A stretch of DNA of 36,743 nt from Acidobacteriota bacterium (GTDB lineage Bacteria > Acidobacteriota > Terriglobia > 2-12-FULL-54-10). Below the pieces are notes generated by a model. That model worked only from the letters and a program-made list of their open reading frames with translations, was not told where the DNA came from and did no database searches. The stretch covers positions 1-36,743 of the forward strand of contig JACQGE010000112.1 in NCBI GenBank assembly GCA_016199675.1, written 5' to 3'. The translations under genes were made by a program, and so were the position numbers. Position 1 is the first letter of the stretch. Each line of letters begins with the position of its first letter. Shown here in pieces: positions 8,667 through 15,907 of the stretch.

Positions 8667-8700
8667 CCGAGCCGCGCGCGTTAGCAAGCGGGTAACTCGG
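8667..8700. terminator. Possible hairpin between convergent genes
   Basis: CCGAG at 8667-8671 pairs with CTCGG at 8696-8700, with an inner CCGC/GCGG pair. It occupies most of the 55-base gap between two convergent genes. There is no T-run on either side, so intrinsic termination is weakly supported; it could instead be a repeat remnant. Confidence 0.3.
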
Positions 8701-8709
8701 TCGTTCCCG

Positions 8710-9495
8710 TTAGTGCAGGTCTTCTTGCTCAACCTCGACCAGTGAAGCCGTGATGGTTCCCAGATCGGTCTGCGCTTTCAATTGGACTGGAATGCGGTCG
8801 GCATCGTTGGTGAACCAGACAAACAGGCGGCCTTTCCCCTTGAATAAATTTCCGGAAAAAACATCTGGCTCCACGCGAATCGCCTTGAACTTCCCGATTT
8901 CCGTTTGCACCTCTTCGATGGCCTGCACCTCGGCGCGGATTTGAATGGTCGAGGAGCCGTCGTTCAGCGGGAACTCAAACGTTTGGCCCACTTCCAGGGG
9001 CCGGGTTCGCGCATAGTAAAGAGCGGAGAGAATGTCGTGGACGCAGTTTGGAATGGTGAATTGTTCTTGCTTGGGGGTGGTATTTTCGATGGCATCTTTG
9101 TCGCGCAGCAGGGCGCGCTGGCGGCGCTGGTCAAACTGCACCGTCACTTCCCGGTGCCGGTCTCCCTCGTTGATCACTTTGCGAATTCCTGTGGAGCAGA
9201 ACGTGGAGTTGTGAAAGATCGAAATATATTCGTCCTCGACCTTGTAAAGGTTGGAAACGTAGCCGCTGGAATTGGCTTTGGCCGAGACCTTCCAATGGCT
9301 CGGCAGCGAATCAGTCCCAATCGTGAGTTCGGCTTCCCCCGCCGGGATCATCCGCCAGCGAACCGCATATTTCAATTTTTCTCCGGGTCCAAAAGGCTGC
9401 TTGCCTTCTGCTCCAGCGATGGAATCCCCTGATCCGGTGATCCACACCACTCCCAGAAGCAGCCCCACTGCCCATCGGCTGTATTGAAAGATCAA
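8710..9495 (-). CDS. Exported DUF3108 protein
   Basis: Predicted periplasmic or outer-envelope protein of the DUF3108 family, whose biochemical role is unknown. The 261-residue sequence has a signal peptide (RWAVGLLLGVVWITGSGDSIAGAEG) and then the DUF3108 beta-rich body: FGPGEKLKYAVRWRMIPAGEAELTI, the KVEDEYISIF region, NCVHDILSALYYART, and the closing RLFVWFTNDADRIPVQLKAQTDLGTITASL. The start is TTG at 9493-9495, supported by AAGGAG 5 bases upstream; no ATG gives a complete signal peptide. It is the first gene of a minus-strand region, 36 bases downstream of the methyltransferase-like gene. Confidence 0.85.
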   Translation of the reverse strand: MIFQYSRWAVGLLLGVVWITGSGDSIAGAEGKQPFGPGEKLKYAVRWRMIPAGEAELTIGTDSLPSHWKVSAKANSSGYVSNLYKVEDEYISIFHNSTFCSTGIRKVINEGDRHREVTVQFDQRRQRALLRDKDAIENTTPKQEQFTIPNCVHDILSALYYARTRPLEVGQTFEFPLNDGSSTIQIRAEVQAIEEVQTEIGKFKAIRVEPDVFSGNLFKGKGRLFVWFTNDADRIPVQLKAQTDLGTITASLVEVEQEDLH

Positions 9496-9531
9496 TAAAG
9501 CTCCTTAGCGTCTCTAATTTACTCCTATCCT

Positions 9532-10086
9532 TTAATTCATAGCAAACATTTTGCCGAATAGGAAGAGAAGAATGATAGCGTAAGCGAACAGCGCTTCATA
9601 CTCCCGATTTTGACGATACTGTTTCCAACTGAATCGGGCCTGAACCCGCGTCTCCCGCCACGGAATCAGGCGGGGCACAATCGCCGGAACGGAATCCGCA
9701 TAGGCCGCGAATTCTCCCGGAAATAATTGGCGTAAATGAGCCTCTTCGCGCCGGATCACCGGCCAATAGACAGCCGTCAGAAAAACGCCCAGCAAAACGA
9801 AGAACCACCATCTTCCTCCCGCGATGCAGAAACCGATACCAGCCAGCGCCGAGCCGATATACAGCGGATTGCGCGTGTAGGCGTAAGGGCCGCTAGTGGC
9901 CAGTTGGCGGTTTTTCTCCAGGTGCCCTGCGCTCCACGCCCGCAGCAGCAGACCCGCTAGCGCCACGCCTCCTCCCCACAGCAACCTTGCGGGCGTCGGC
10001 TGTGCGAAGATACCATAAATGGCCGCTAGTAGGAACCCACTCGGAACCCGAATTCGCGCAGCCATCGCGGAATAAGATGATGACAT
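9532..10086 (-). CDS. Isoprenylcysteine carboxyl methyltransferase-like membrane protein
   Basis: Integral membrane methyltransferase of the ICMT/PEMT-like superfamily; the bacterial substrate is unknown. In 184 residues there are about four hydrophobic segments (for example LLWGGGVALAGLLLRAWSAG and the WWFFVLLGVFLTAVYW region). The SAM and lipid-binding signature GPYAYTRNPLYIGSALAGIGF lies at about residues 84-105. The family's C-terminal EEAHLRQLFPGEFAAYADSVPAIVPRLIPW follows. The ATG at 10084-10086 is used; another in-frame ATG seven codons later (10063-10065) is possible, since neither has a clear ribosome site. It lies downstream of hicBA on the same strand, with a hairpin between. Confidence 0.82.
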   Translation of the reverse strand: MSSSYSAMAARIRVPSGFLLAAIYGIFAQPTPARLLWGGGVALAGLLLRAWSAGHLEKNRQLATSGPYAYTRNPLYIGSALAGIGFCIAGGRWWFFVLLGVFLTAVYWPVIRREEAHLRQLFPGEFAAYADSVPAIVPRLIPWRETRVQARFSWKQYRQNREYEALFAYAIILLFLFGKMFAMN

Positions 10087-10110
10087 TGTTCTAGCAGTTT
10101 GTATTAATCA

Positions 10111-10146
10111 GGGCCGCATGCGCAAGCAAGCGTGCTGGACCGGCCC
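10111..10146. repeat. GC-rich hairpin between hicA and the methyltransferase-like gene
   Basis: GGGCCG at 10111-10116 pairs perfectly with CGGCCC at 10141-10146. Inside is GC-rich sequence with GCATGC and GCGTGC near its ends. On the minus strand it is followed by TGATTAAT rather than a T-run. It could attenuate hicBA transcription into the next gene, or be a repeat remnant. Confidence 0.35.
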
Positions 10147-10170
10147 GTAAACGATTTCCTGGGCTGCCGA

Positions 10171-10365
10171 TCAAAACTGTTTGGGGATGCCAGCTTGCTT
10201 CAGAACCGCATTAGCCGTGTGGCGTGACAAAATTTTGTGGTCCACCGGGAAACGCCGGTTGGTAGTTGGGCTGTACCAGATTTCGTGATCACCACGACCC
10301 GGGCGTTCAAGGTAGCACCCATGGGCGCGTAGAATTTCTTTAAGCCGGGGCGTATAACTCGCCAT
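10171..10365 (-). CDS. hicA: HicA-type mRNA interferase toxin
   Basis: Small RNA-binding toxin that cleaves mRNA when freed from its HicB partner. The 64-residue protein has the full HicA fold: LKEILRAHGCYLERPGRGDHEIWYSP, with the catalytic His in GDHEIW, then HKILSRHTANAVLKQAGIP. Length is typical. Its start codon shares one base with the stop of hicB (TGATG), so translation is coupled and antitoxin is made first. Confidence 0.92.
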   Translation of the reverse strand: MASYTPRLKEILRAHGCYLERPGRGDHEIWYSPTTNRRFPVDHKILSRHTANAVLKQAGIPKQF

Positions 10366-10610
10366 CAGGAAGCCGCAGCTACTACGCCCGTGTCCTCATA
10401 CTGGTAGCGAACACTGAATTGCACTGAACCTGAGTTTTTTTGCAGTACTCCATTTAGTTCCAGCAGTTCTGGAATTAGAACCCGAAGTTTTTCTCGGAGC
10501 AAATTCGGCGATTCGGCTTCCGCCACCAGACCGGGCACGTCATCGCTTTCCGCTACCCACACGCCGGCCTCGCTATCCCACTTCGCCAGAACCTGGTAAA
10601 TGTGACTCAT
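10365..10610 (-). CDS. hicB: HicB-like antitoxin (DUF1902 type)
   Basis: Antitoxin partner of hicA. The 81 residues form a single HicB/DUF1902 partial RNase-H-like domain (VLAKWDSEAGVWVAESDDVPGLVAEAESPNLLREKLRVLIPELLELNG) with a short tail. No separate DNA-binding domain is visible, so autoregulation would need another surface. It lies first in the pair, directly upstream of the toxin. No normal ribosome site precedes the ATG; a TATGAT hexamer ends 8 bases before it, pointing to a leaderless or very short-leader mRNA. Confidence 0.9.
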   Translation of the reverse strand: MSHIYQVLAKWDSEAGVWVAESDDVPGLVAEAESPNLLREKLRVLIPELLELNGVLQKNSGSVQFSVRYQYEDTGVVAAAS

Positions 10611-10618
10611 GTACTCTC

Positions 10619-10647
10619 ATCATACCGAATCGGGAAGCTTTTCGTAA
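10619..10647 (-). promoter_or_regulatory. Candidate leaderless promoter of hicBA
   Basis: On the minus strand, TATGAT (10624 to 10619) is preceded at 17 bases by TTACGA (10647 to 10642), a weak -35. The -10 ends 8 bases before the hicB ATG, so transcription would begin at or near the start codon. Confidence 0.4.
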
Positions 10648-10718
10648 ACTAAACAGCGGTCAATCGCATCGTCATGCTTAATCCCCTGAGCGTCATTCTA
10701 CATCTAACTGGCAAGCAA

Positions 10719-10756
10719 AGCCCACGGCAAGATAGACCCTTCGCCGGGGCTACCCC
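10719..10756 (-). repeat. Interspersed repeat, copy A (inverted relative to B and C)
   Basis: Forward strand reads AGCCCACGGC at the left and TTCGCCGGGGCTACCCC at the right. Reverse-complemented, it aligns with copies B (11343-11380) and C (12097-12134). It adjoins a hairpin CCCCG-N6-CGGGG (10753-10768) whose loop contains the stop codon of the neighbouring gene. Confidence 0.6.
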
Positions 10757-10759
10757 GCA

Positions 10760-11314
10760 TTATCGGGGCAGAGCGGAATCGATCCCGTGGAGGAAATGAT
10801 TGATGGAAAATCCGATGTAGACCGACCACAATGTTAGGAGAGTTTCTTCATTGCGGTCGTTCGCAAATTTCACAAACTCCTGGTTTGGCTCGGTCTTGAA
10901 TTCATCTGGCACGCCGTCTAAATCGGGGTCCCTGAAAGTAAATATGAGCCGCGTTTCGCTCGGCTTCAGTTCCCCAGTCCCTGGGTCTACGCTGCGTAGA
11001 GTTTCACGTGGTGAGTCTGCCGTTAAAATCAGGCCGTCAACGGGTGTTGTAACCAACAATATCTTCACTTCTGTCTGTCCACCAGGGCCGGTTCTGTAAG
11101 AGGCCGACAGCGAACTATTCGGCGAAGTGCCTACGACTCGGACAAGGGCTGGATATTCAGATCGCCACCACAAACCCTGCAATGCAGGAACAGGTCCAGA
11201 ACGACCGCTTGGCGTGGATGTGCCGGAGCCATTATCTGGATTTGGGCCTCTACCGCAGGCGACAGTCAGCATCAGAGCCTGCGTCATGATCAGAAAAAGC
11301 AGATTTCTTTTCAT
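10760..11314 (-). CDS. Putative exported protein or lipoprotein, 184 aa
   Basis: Not recognised. The N-terminus MKRNLLFLIMTQALMLTVAC is a signal sequence ending in a Cys at residue 20. The lipobox is imperfect (Thr at -3), so lipidation is probable, not certain. A Gly/Ser/Pro linker follows, then a domain with LQGLWWRSEYPALVRVVG and a calcium-loop-like DPDLDGVPDEF near residue 133. The start is ATG at 11314 because GGAGG lies 7 bases upstream; longer readings run into the neighbouring repeat. Its last codons and stop lie in repeat-associated hairpin sequence. Repeat copies A and B flank it in opposite orientations, which suggests a transferred cassette. Confidence 0.7.
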   Translation of the reverse strand: MKRNLLFLIMTQALMLTVACGRGPNPDNGSGTSTPSGRSGPVPALQGLWWRSEYPALVRVVGTSPNSSLSASYRTGPGGQTEVKILLVTTPVDGLILTADSPRETLRSVDPGTGELKPSETRLIFTFRDPDLDGVPDEFKTEPNQEFVKFANDRNEETLLTLWSVYIGFSINHFLHGIDSALPR

Positions 11315-11342
11315 CTCGGTCCCTCCATGAGAAAAGGGGAAT

Positions 11343-11380
11343 CGGGTAGCCCCGACGAGCGCTTTCTTTCGCCATGGGTT
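11343..11380 (+). repeat. Interspersed repeat, copy B
   Basis: Begins CGGGTAGCCCCG and ends TTCGCCATGGGTT, with CGCTTTC in the middle. Very similar to copy C in the same orientation and to copy A inverted. It lies in the 109-base gap between the 184-residue and 218-residue proteins. Confidence 0.65.
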
Positions 11381-11423
11381 CTCCTGCACAGAATACGGAA
11401 CAAAAACCCAACACCCGCTAGCG

Positions 11424-12080
11424 TTAAGCGGTCGGCGAACCATGTATTTGCTGCTTCAGGGTGGTGTCGTCACCGAGTATTTGCCTAAACTCTTGCTCCA
11501 GGGCTCGCCTCGCGGCAGGAATCTCTTGCTTCACTGAATCCCATGCCTGTTCTAAAATCTTCCATTTTTTCTGAAGCGTCTCGTTTGTAGGATGCTCGAT
11601 GCTTTCATAAACACCAACTTCAATTGTGAGTTTCCGCAAGTCCGTGAGGAATTTCGCAAGCTTATTGCAGAGCGATTCAGGGAGATAGATTCGGTGTTGA
11701 TCAAGAAAACGTAAGCACTCTACAATTTTGTTCCATGTCGGAACGTATTTCTCTTTTCTACTCGGCTCACCTTCAAAAGGTTGGACGAAATCTTCAATCG
11801 CCCAAGTAGTCTCGGCGAGATACTTATCCAATTGAGCGATTACCTCAGCCCGCTTTTCGTGAAGCTTCGAGAATCGGACCTGATGCTCGTATGCTGCGCG
11901 TTGCAAATCAGCCTTCAATCTCTCGATAGCCGTGTCCGAGGTCGATTTGAGTTCAACCTTGAACTTCTCCACGTCCTTGTCCAACCAAGCCCTGATTACC
12001 GAGCGCGCAAGGAATGCCACAATACCCAAGAGGATGGTGGGGCCACCGAAAGAGATCAGTACTGAAGTCCAAGGATCCAT
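11424..12080 (-). CDS. Membrane-anchored coiled-coil protein of unknown function, 218 aa
   Basis: Function not recognised. Residues 7-30 (VLISFGGPTILLGIVAFLARSVIRAWL) form one membrane helix. A charged coiled coil follows (DVEKFKVELKSTSDTAIERLKADLQRAAYEHQVRFSKLHEKRAEVIAQLDKYL). The rest is a helical soluble domain, including YVPTWNKIVECLRFLDQHRIYLPESLCNKLAKF and a helical tail. Similar single-helix coiled-coil proteins occur in accessory regions of many bacteria (general recollection, unchecked). It is bounded by repeat copies B and C and is less GC-rich than the core genes, consistent with transfer. No ribosome site is visible before the ATG. Confidence 0.68.
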   Translation of the reverse strand: MDPWTSVLISFGGPTILLGIVAFLARSVIRAWLDKDVEKFKVELKSTSDTAIERLKADLQRAAYEHQVRFSKLHEKRAEVIAQLDKYLAETTWAIEDFVQPFEGEPSRKEKYVPTWNKIVECLRFLDQHRIYLPESLCNKLAKFLTDLRKLTIEVGVYESIEHPTNETLQKKWKILEQAWDSVKQEIPAARRALEQEFRQILGDDTTLKQQIHGSPTA

Positions 12081-12096
12081 AAGTATGCCAGTCCAG

Positions 12097-12134
12097 CGGG
12101 TAGCCCCGGCGAACGCTTTCTCGCCGTGGGCTTT
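12097..12134 (+). repeat. Interspersed repeat, copy C
   Basis: Begins CGGGTAGCCCCGGCGAACG and ends TCGCCGTGGGCTTT. It aligns with copy B at about 33 of 38 positions by eye. It fills the gap between the 218-residue gene and the stop of waaC, ending 2 bases from that stop codon. Confidence 0.65.
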
Positions 12135-12136
12135 CC

Positions 12137-13225
12137 TCAGCGGCTTTCGATGAAAACTTGCTTGTCGCGTACGATCTCAGATTCCACAGCCAGCAGTTCA
12201 CGAATTGCAGACAACACCTCTTCGGGGCTGATGCGGCTCATCACCTCGGCGGGCATCGCAGAGTGCTGGTAAGAAGTTGGGGCGTTGTCCGGTCGCAGCG
12301 ATTTCGTGCGCTCGCCGTAGGGGCCATTGCGCTGGGGGTCAGTAGGCCCAAACAAGGCCACCGTCGGAACGCCTAGCGCAGCGGCCAGATGCGAAGGCCC
12401 AGTGTCCGAACCCACCATCAAGCGGCTTCGCCGCAATAAAGCAATCAAACCCAATAGGCCGCCGCCGTACAGAAGCGGCTTCGCGGTTCGGCAAACTGCC
12501 TGCACTTCCGCTGCCAGCGTTTCTTCCCCTGGCCCGCAGTTGAGCACCACGCGAAAACCAATTTCTTTTTCCAGCGCATCCGCCACTTGTCCATAACTTG
12601 CCGCAGGCCAGCATTTGGATCGCCAGCCAGCGCCAGGGTTCAGCACCGCTATATTGTCGCGGGGAAAGCCAGCCGGAAGCTGATCCGGCTCTCCTGCTGG
12701 AAGGGGAAAGCGGATGACCGGATGGCGGGCGCCGAGCGCAGCGGCCAGCGCGAGATTAGCTTCCACGGCGTGGACTGCTCGCGTGGCCACGCGGCGTGTA
12801 TAAAGCACGCTGCCAGCCGCCTCCTTCACCCAGGGGCTGTCAAAGCCGATTACCTCAGAAGCTCCGCTCAACCGGCAGGCCACAGCCGACTTGAGCGAGC
12901 CTTGCAGGTCCAGCGCGCAATCATACCGGCGCTCGCGTAATTCCCGAATCCTTTGCCGGAAGGCAATCCAGGTTTCGTCGGAAAGCAGTCGCCGTCTCCA
13001 AACCAGCGTATCGAGTTCCACGATTCGATGCAGGTCAGGATTTCCTTCCAGCAGAGGCCGCCAGCGGCTTTCTATCAGCCAATCTATCTCCCACTGCGGA
13101 AAGTTTTCTTTGAGCGTGGCCAGCGCCGGAAGGCTGTGGATGATATCACCCATAGAGCCGAATCGCACAATCAGGATTCGCCGGATATTTGACGAATTCG
13201 TGAGAATGCCTATTTGCGGAATCAT
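12137..13225 (-). CDS. waaC: Lipopolysaccharide heptosyltransferase I-like (GT9)
   Basis: Glycosyltransferase family 9 enzyme predicted to transfer L-glycero-D-manno-heptose from ADP-heptose to Kdo-lipid A on the cytoplasmic face of the inner membrane. The 362-residue sequence begins with the nucleotide-sugar fold IRRILIVRFGSMGDIIHSLPALATLKE. It contains ALDLQGSLKSAV, NPGAGWRSKCWPAASYGQVA, and the C-terminal signature VGSDTGPSHLAAALGVPTVALFGPTDPQRNGPYG, which fits WaaC better than WaaF. The ATG overlaps the stop of the upstream gene by four bases (ATGA), so the two are translationally coupled. It is near waaF, lpxK and waaA on the same strand but separated from waaF by the inserted orphan gene. 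Confidence 0.85.
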   Translation of the reverse strand: MIPQIGILTNSSNIRRILIVRFGSMGDIIHSLPALATLKENFPQWEIDWLIESRWRPLLEGNPDLHRIVELDTLVWRRRLLSDETWIAFRQRIRELRERRYDCALDLQGSLKSAVACRLSGASEVIGFDSPWVKEAAGSVLYTRRVATRAVHAVEANLALAAALGARHPVIRFPLPAGEPDQLPAGFPRDNIAVLNPGAGWRSKCWPAASYGQVADALEKEIGFRVVLNCGPGEETLAAEVQAVCRTAKPLLYGGGLLGLIALLRRSRLMVGSDTGPSHLAAALGVPTVALFGPTDPQRNGPYGERTKSLRPDNAPTSYQHSAMPAEVMSRISPEEVLSAIRELLAVESEIVRDKQVFIESR

Positions 13226-14649
13226 ATAGAATTACTTGTCGCTACGTCTGGATACTCACGTTCCATGCCGCGCATCTGTGTCGGGCTAACTAGAATCCCG
13301 AGTTCCTGTTGCAGTGCTCGAGCCGTTCTATCGTTTTCGTCTGTCCAACATCGTGCATTGATATAAACAGCGTCTTCAGAGCGTGATTGGTTGTCTATCC
13401 CAGATTCGGTTGCAATACCAACTATGTCCAAAGCTTCGGGGAACTTTGTTTTCGTTACCTGACAGCAAGCTTTCAAATAGTTTAATCTGGCGGTTCTATT
13501 GGTCTCGTAAGAATGCTTTGGCGAAACCGGAAACAGCAAGAACACGTAATATGGATATCCTATCTTTGAAGGGACGATGACGCGTAGAGCACGAATATTC
13601 GGCGGGGTGCTTGCAAGGATTTCTTCGATAGCCCTTCCGAGCATCCGCCGTCTTGTTCTTGACTCCCGGGCCAAAAAGCGCATCGTAGTTTCGATCGTTG
13701 TGACAGCGGCGGGCCAGCAATATTCTTGTGTTCCATTCAGAGCGTTGTAATTAAATGTCTCGATCAGACGGTCCCAAAGATAACTGACGTCATTTGCTTT
13801 AATTTGGGCCAAACGCTGCGGGTTTTTCTCGAATGCTTTCCAAAAACCTTCCTCCAGAATAATGCAATTGAATTCTTCAGGAAACACAAAGTCGTGCTCG
13901 CCATTTGAATTCATGTCCTTGAGGTAGCAAGCTAATAGCTCTTCCTCACCAGCGGCAGCAATTGTTTTTCCCGAGCGCAGCAATTCCTCTTTCTTTCTCA
14001 GATATGCGGTGAAATCTGAGATAGTATCCAGTGTTTGCAACAGTATGTTTAGCGATGCATCGTCCAAAACGTGGATGAAACTTTTTCTCGGATCAAGATC
14101 GCCTATCATGAAGGGAATGCAATGATTCGAAGCTCCCCTCAGATCGGTATCAATCATCAAACTACCGCTGCCTCCTAATTCCTGTGCACATCTCCTGGCG
14201 ACATCGTGGGCAACAACAACCAAGTGAAATCGCGCTTGTCTGGAGGGCACACTAAAGGGAAATCGCTGCGTGCAGCCACCATCGAGGAATAATCTTTCGG
14301 GATAAGACCTGATCCATCGTTCTGCTCCCCATGCTTGGTGAGCCGACTTGGTGATAGCATGACGAAACCAACGACTCCATTCAAGTTCGAGATTGCCAGT
14401 TTCTGGGAAGCTACAATACTTGTCCGAAAAAATGATGATGTCCTCTCCAAAAACTACCAGAAGGTCACAAACCTCTTTTCCAATGGTATGAGTTCCGGAT
14501 CGCTGGTCTCGATAGACGGTGGGATAACTCCATAGAGTCAGGAATGTGCTGTCGCAAAGCCTCTTTAGATAGCGTTCTGCCGGAGTGACACCTTCTGAAC
14601 GCTTAATTGGCGACCAATGAGGTTTCTCCGATGAGGTCATTTGAGCCAT
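13222..14649 (-). CDS. Unrecognised 475-aa protein, possible nuclease-like N-terminus
   Basis: Family not recognised; no signal peptide or membrane segment. Around residues 55-115 is a distinctive block: TIGKEVCDLLVVFGEDIIIFSDKYCSFPETG, then LEWSRWFRHAITKSAHQAWGAERWI. The order Glu..Asp..hydrophobic strand..SDK recalls a PD-(D/E)xK nuclease core, but the D/E-x-K spacing does not fit cleanly, so this is only a hint. The middle has HVLDDASLNILLQTLDTISDFTAYL, and the C-terminal part is mixed alpha/beta. The ATG at 14649 is chosen because AAGGGAG lies 8 bases upstream; a longer TTG start at 14688 would translate the repeat. The stop overlaps the waaC start. It is lower in GC than waaF/lpxK and adjoins repeat copy D, consistent with insertion between waaF and waaC. 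Confidence 0.72.
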   Translation of the reverse strand: MAQMTSSEKPHWSPIKRSEGVTPAERYLKRLCDSTFLTLWSYPTVYRDQRSGTHTIGKEVCDLLVVFGEDIIIFSDKYCSFPETGNLELEWSRWFRHAITKSAHQAWGAERWIRSYPERLFLDGGCTQRFPFSVPSRQARFHLVVVAHDVARRCAQELGGSGSLMIDTDLRGASNHCIPFMIGDLDPRKSFIHVLDDASLNILLQTLDTISDFTAYLRKKEELLRSGKTIAAAGEEELLACYLKDMNSNGEHDFVFPEEFNCIILEEGFWKAFEKNPQRLAQIKANDVSYLWDRLIETFNYNALNGTQEYCWPAAVTTIETTMRFLARESRTRRRMLGRAIEEILASTPPNIRALRVIVPSKIGYPYYVFLLFPVSPKHSYETNRTARLNYLKACCQVTKTKFPEALDIVGIATESGIDNQSRSEDAVYINARCWTDENDRTARALQQELGILVSPTQMRGMEREYPDVATSNSI

Positions 14650-14676
14650 TGCATTTACTCCCTTGCGAAATAGCTG

Positions 14677-14715
14677 GAGCCACGGCAAGCGCTCTTTCTC
14701 GCCGTGGTCTGTTGC
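14677..14715 (+). repeat. Interspersed repeat, partial copy D with hairpin
   Basis: The right part (CGCTCTTTCTCGCCGTGG) matches the right half of copy C. The left part is replaced by GAGCCACGGCAAG, so CCACGGC and GCCGTGG form a 7-base stem around a 14-base loop. It lies in the 123-base gap between the 475-residue gene and waaF. Confidence 0.5.
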
Positions 14716-14772
14716 TCTACAAAACTTCCAAGCTGCCGCAGGCCGGAGCGCAGCCGTAGGCGAAGCGACTTC

Positions 14773-15903
14773 TCAATAGCGAATAATCACGCCTCCTGAC
14801 TCATCTACCCGCGCTTCTCGCCGCCCATTTCTCAGCATCGAGCACGCCCTGCGGAAAACTTTTTCCACCGCGATGGAAGTCATACAACGATGGTCAATCG
14901 GGCAGTGCCGCAGCAGGCAGGGGCGGCAGAAGGCCTCGCCCGCCATCAATTCCACGCGCGGGCCTAGTGGCCGCGTTGCCCGCTCATCCGTAGGTCCAAA
15001 GATGGCAAGCGTCGGCACGCCCAGCGCCGCCGCCACGTGCATCGTTCCCGTGTCGTTAGTGAGGTAAAGATCGCAGCCCTGCACCAAGCGCATGAATTCG
15101 GAGAGCGAAGTCTCTCCGGCAAGCGAAACCGCGCCGCCTCCTGTCTTCGGCAACAAGGAATCAACCAGCGGTTTTTCTTCTTTCGACCCGAAGAAGACGC
15201 AATTGGCTCCCAACTCTCTGTGCAGCTTCTCCGCCAATTCAGCGAACTGTTCGCCCGGCCAGCGTTTAGCTGTGCCGAATGTAGCGCCTGGGCTGATCCC
15301 GACGACAAATTTTTCTTCGGTTTGATCCGCTCGGGCTTGTCCGATCAGAGCCAGCAGTTGTGTCCGTGCCGTCGCCCGTTGGTCCTCGTAAGTCGGCAGC
15401 AGAATCTCGCGAACTTTCGCAAACGATTCGATCACTCCCAGCCGCCGCAGAAGCTCCAGGTAGTAGTGTGCTTCGTGCGGAGGAATTTCCCCCTTCCGAG
15501 GCACGGCCATTGGATGCGTCAGGATTGGCCCCCGGCCATGCCGCGCGTAGCCCGCTCGAATAGGGATTTCAGCCAGCAAGGCCAGCAAAGCAGCATCCAG
15601 CGCGTTTTGGAACAGGATGGCAGCCGCGAATTTTTCCTTTCTCAGTTCGGCAGCCAGCCGCCATCGGCCCAAGAAACCCCGGTGCGTTGTGCGCGTGTCG
15701 TACGCAATGATGCGGCAGCGCAACTCGTCGAGCGGAAAAATTTCTCGCACCCAGGGTCGCGCCACCAGAGCCATCTCGGCATCGGGTAGCGCCTTGCGTA
15801 ATTCCCGCAGCGCGGGCAGACACATCACGGCGTCTCCGACCCAATTCGGCACGCGCACCAGTACCTTGGCATCTTGAAGTTGTCCGACTCGCAGTTGCTT
15901 CAT
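14773..15903 (-). CDS. waaF: Lipopolysaccharide heptosyltransferase II (GT9)
   Basis: Predicted to add the second heptose of the LPS inner core from ADP-heptose. In 376 residues, the N-terminal fold starts AKVLVRVPNWVGDAVMCLPALRELRKALP, the classic WaaF opening. It continues with AILFQNALDAALLALLAEIPIRAGYARHGRG, GISPGATFGTAKRWPGEQFAELA, and the donor-binding LTNDTGTMHVAAALGVPTLAIFGPTDERATRPLGP. A Cys-rich CRPCLLRHCPIDHRCM near the C-terminus is also usual in WaaF. The ATG at 15903 is 4 bases after the lpxK stop; longer upstream readings overlap lpxK and lack homology. Third gene of waaA-lpxK-waaF. Confidence 0.93.
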   Translation of the reverse strand: MKQLRVGQLQDAKVLVRVPNWVGDAVMCLPALRELRKALPDAEMALVARPWVREIFPLDELRCRIIAYDTRTTHRGFLGRWRLAAELRKEKFAAAILFQNALDAALLALLAEIPIRAGYARHGRGPILTHPMAVPRKGEIPPHEAHYYLELLRRLGVIESFAKVREILLPTYEDQRATARTQLLALIGQARADQTEEKFVVGISPGATFGTAKRWPGEQFAELAEKLHRELGANCVFFGSKEEKPLVDSLLPKTGGGAVSLAGETSLSEFMRLVQGCDLYLTNDTGTMHVAAALGVPTLAIFGPTDERATRPLGPRVELMAGEAFCRPCLLRHCPIDHRCMTSIAVEKVFRRACSMLRNGRREARVDESGGVIIRY

Positions 15904-15907
15904 TTTG

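Noticed and set aside
15037-15789. A 250-codon open frame on the plus strand, antisense to waaF
   Set aside because: It has no recognisable domain, is rich in Gln, Ser and Arg as expected from antisense translation of a GC-rich gene, and waaF on the other strand is a clear match to its family.
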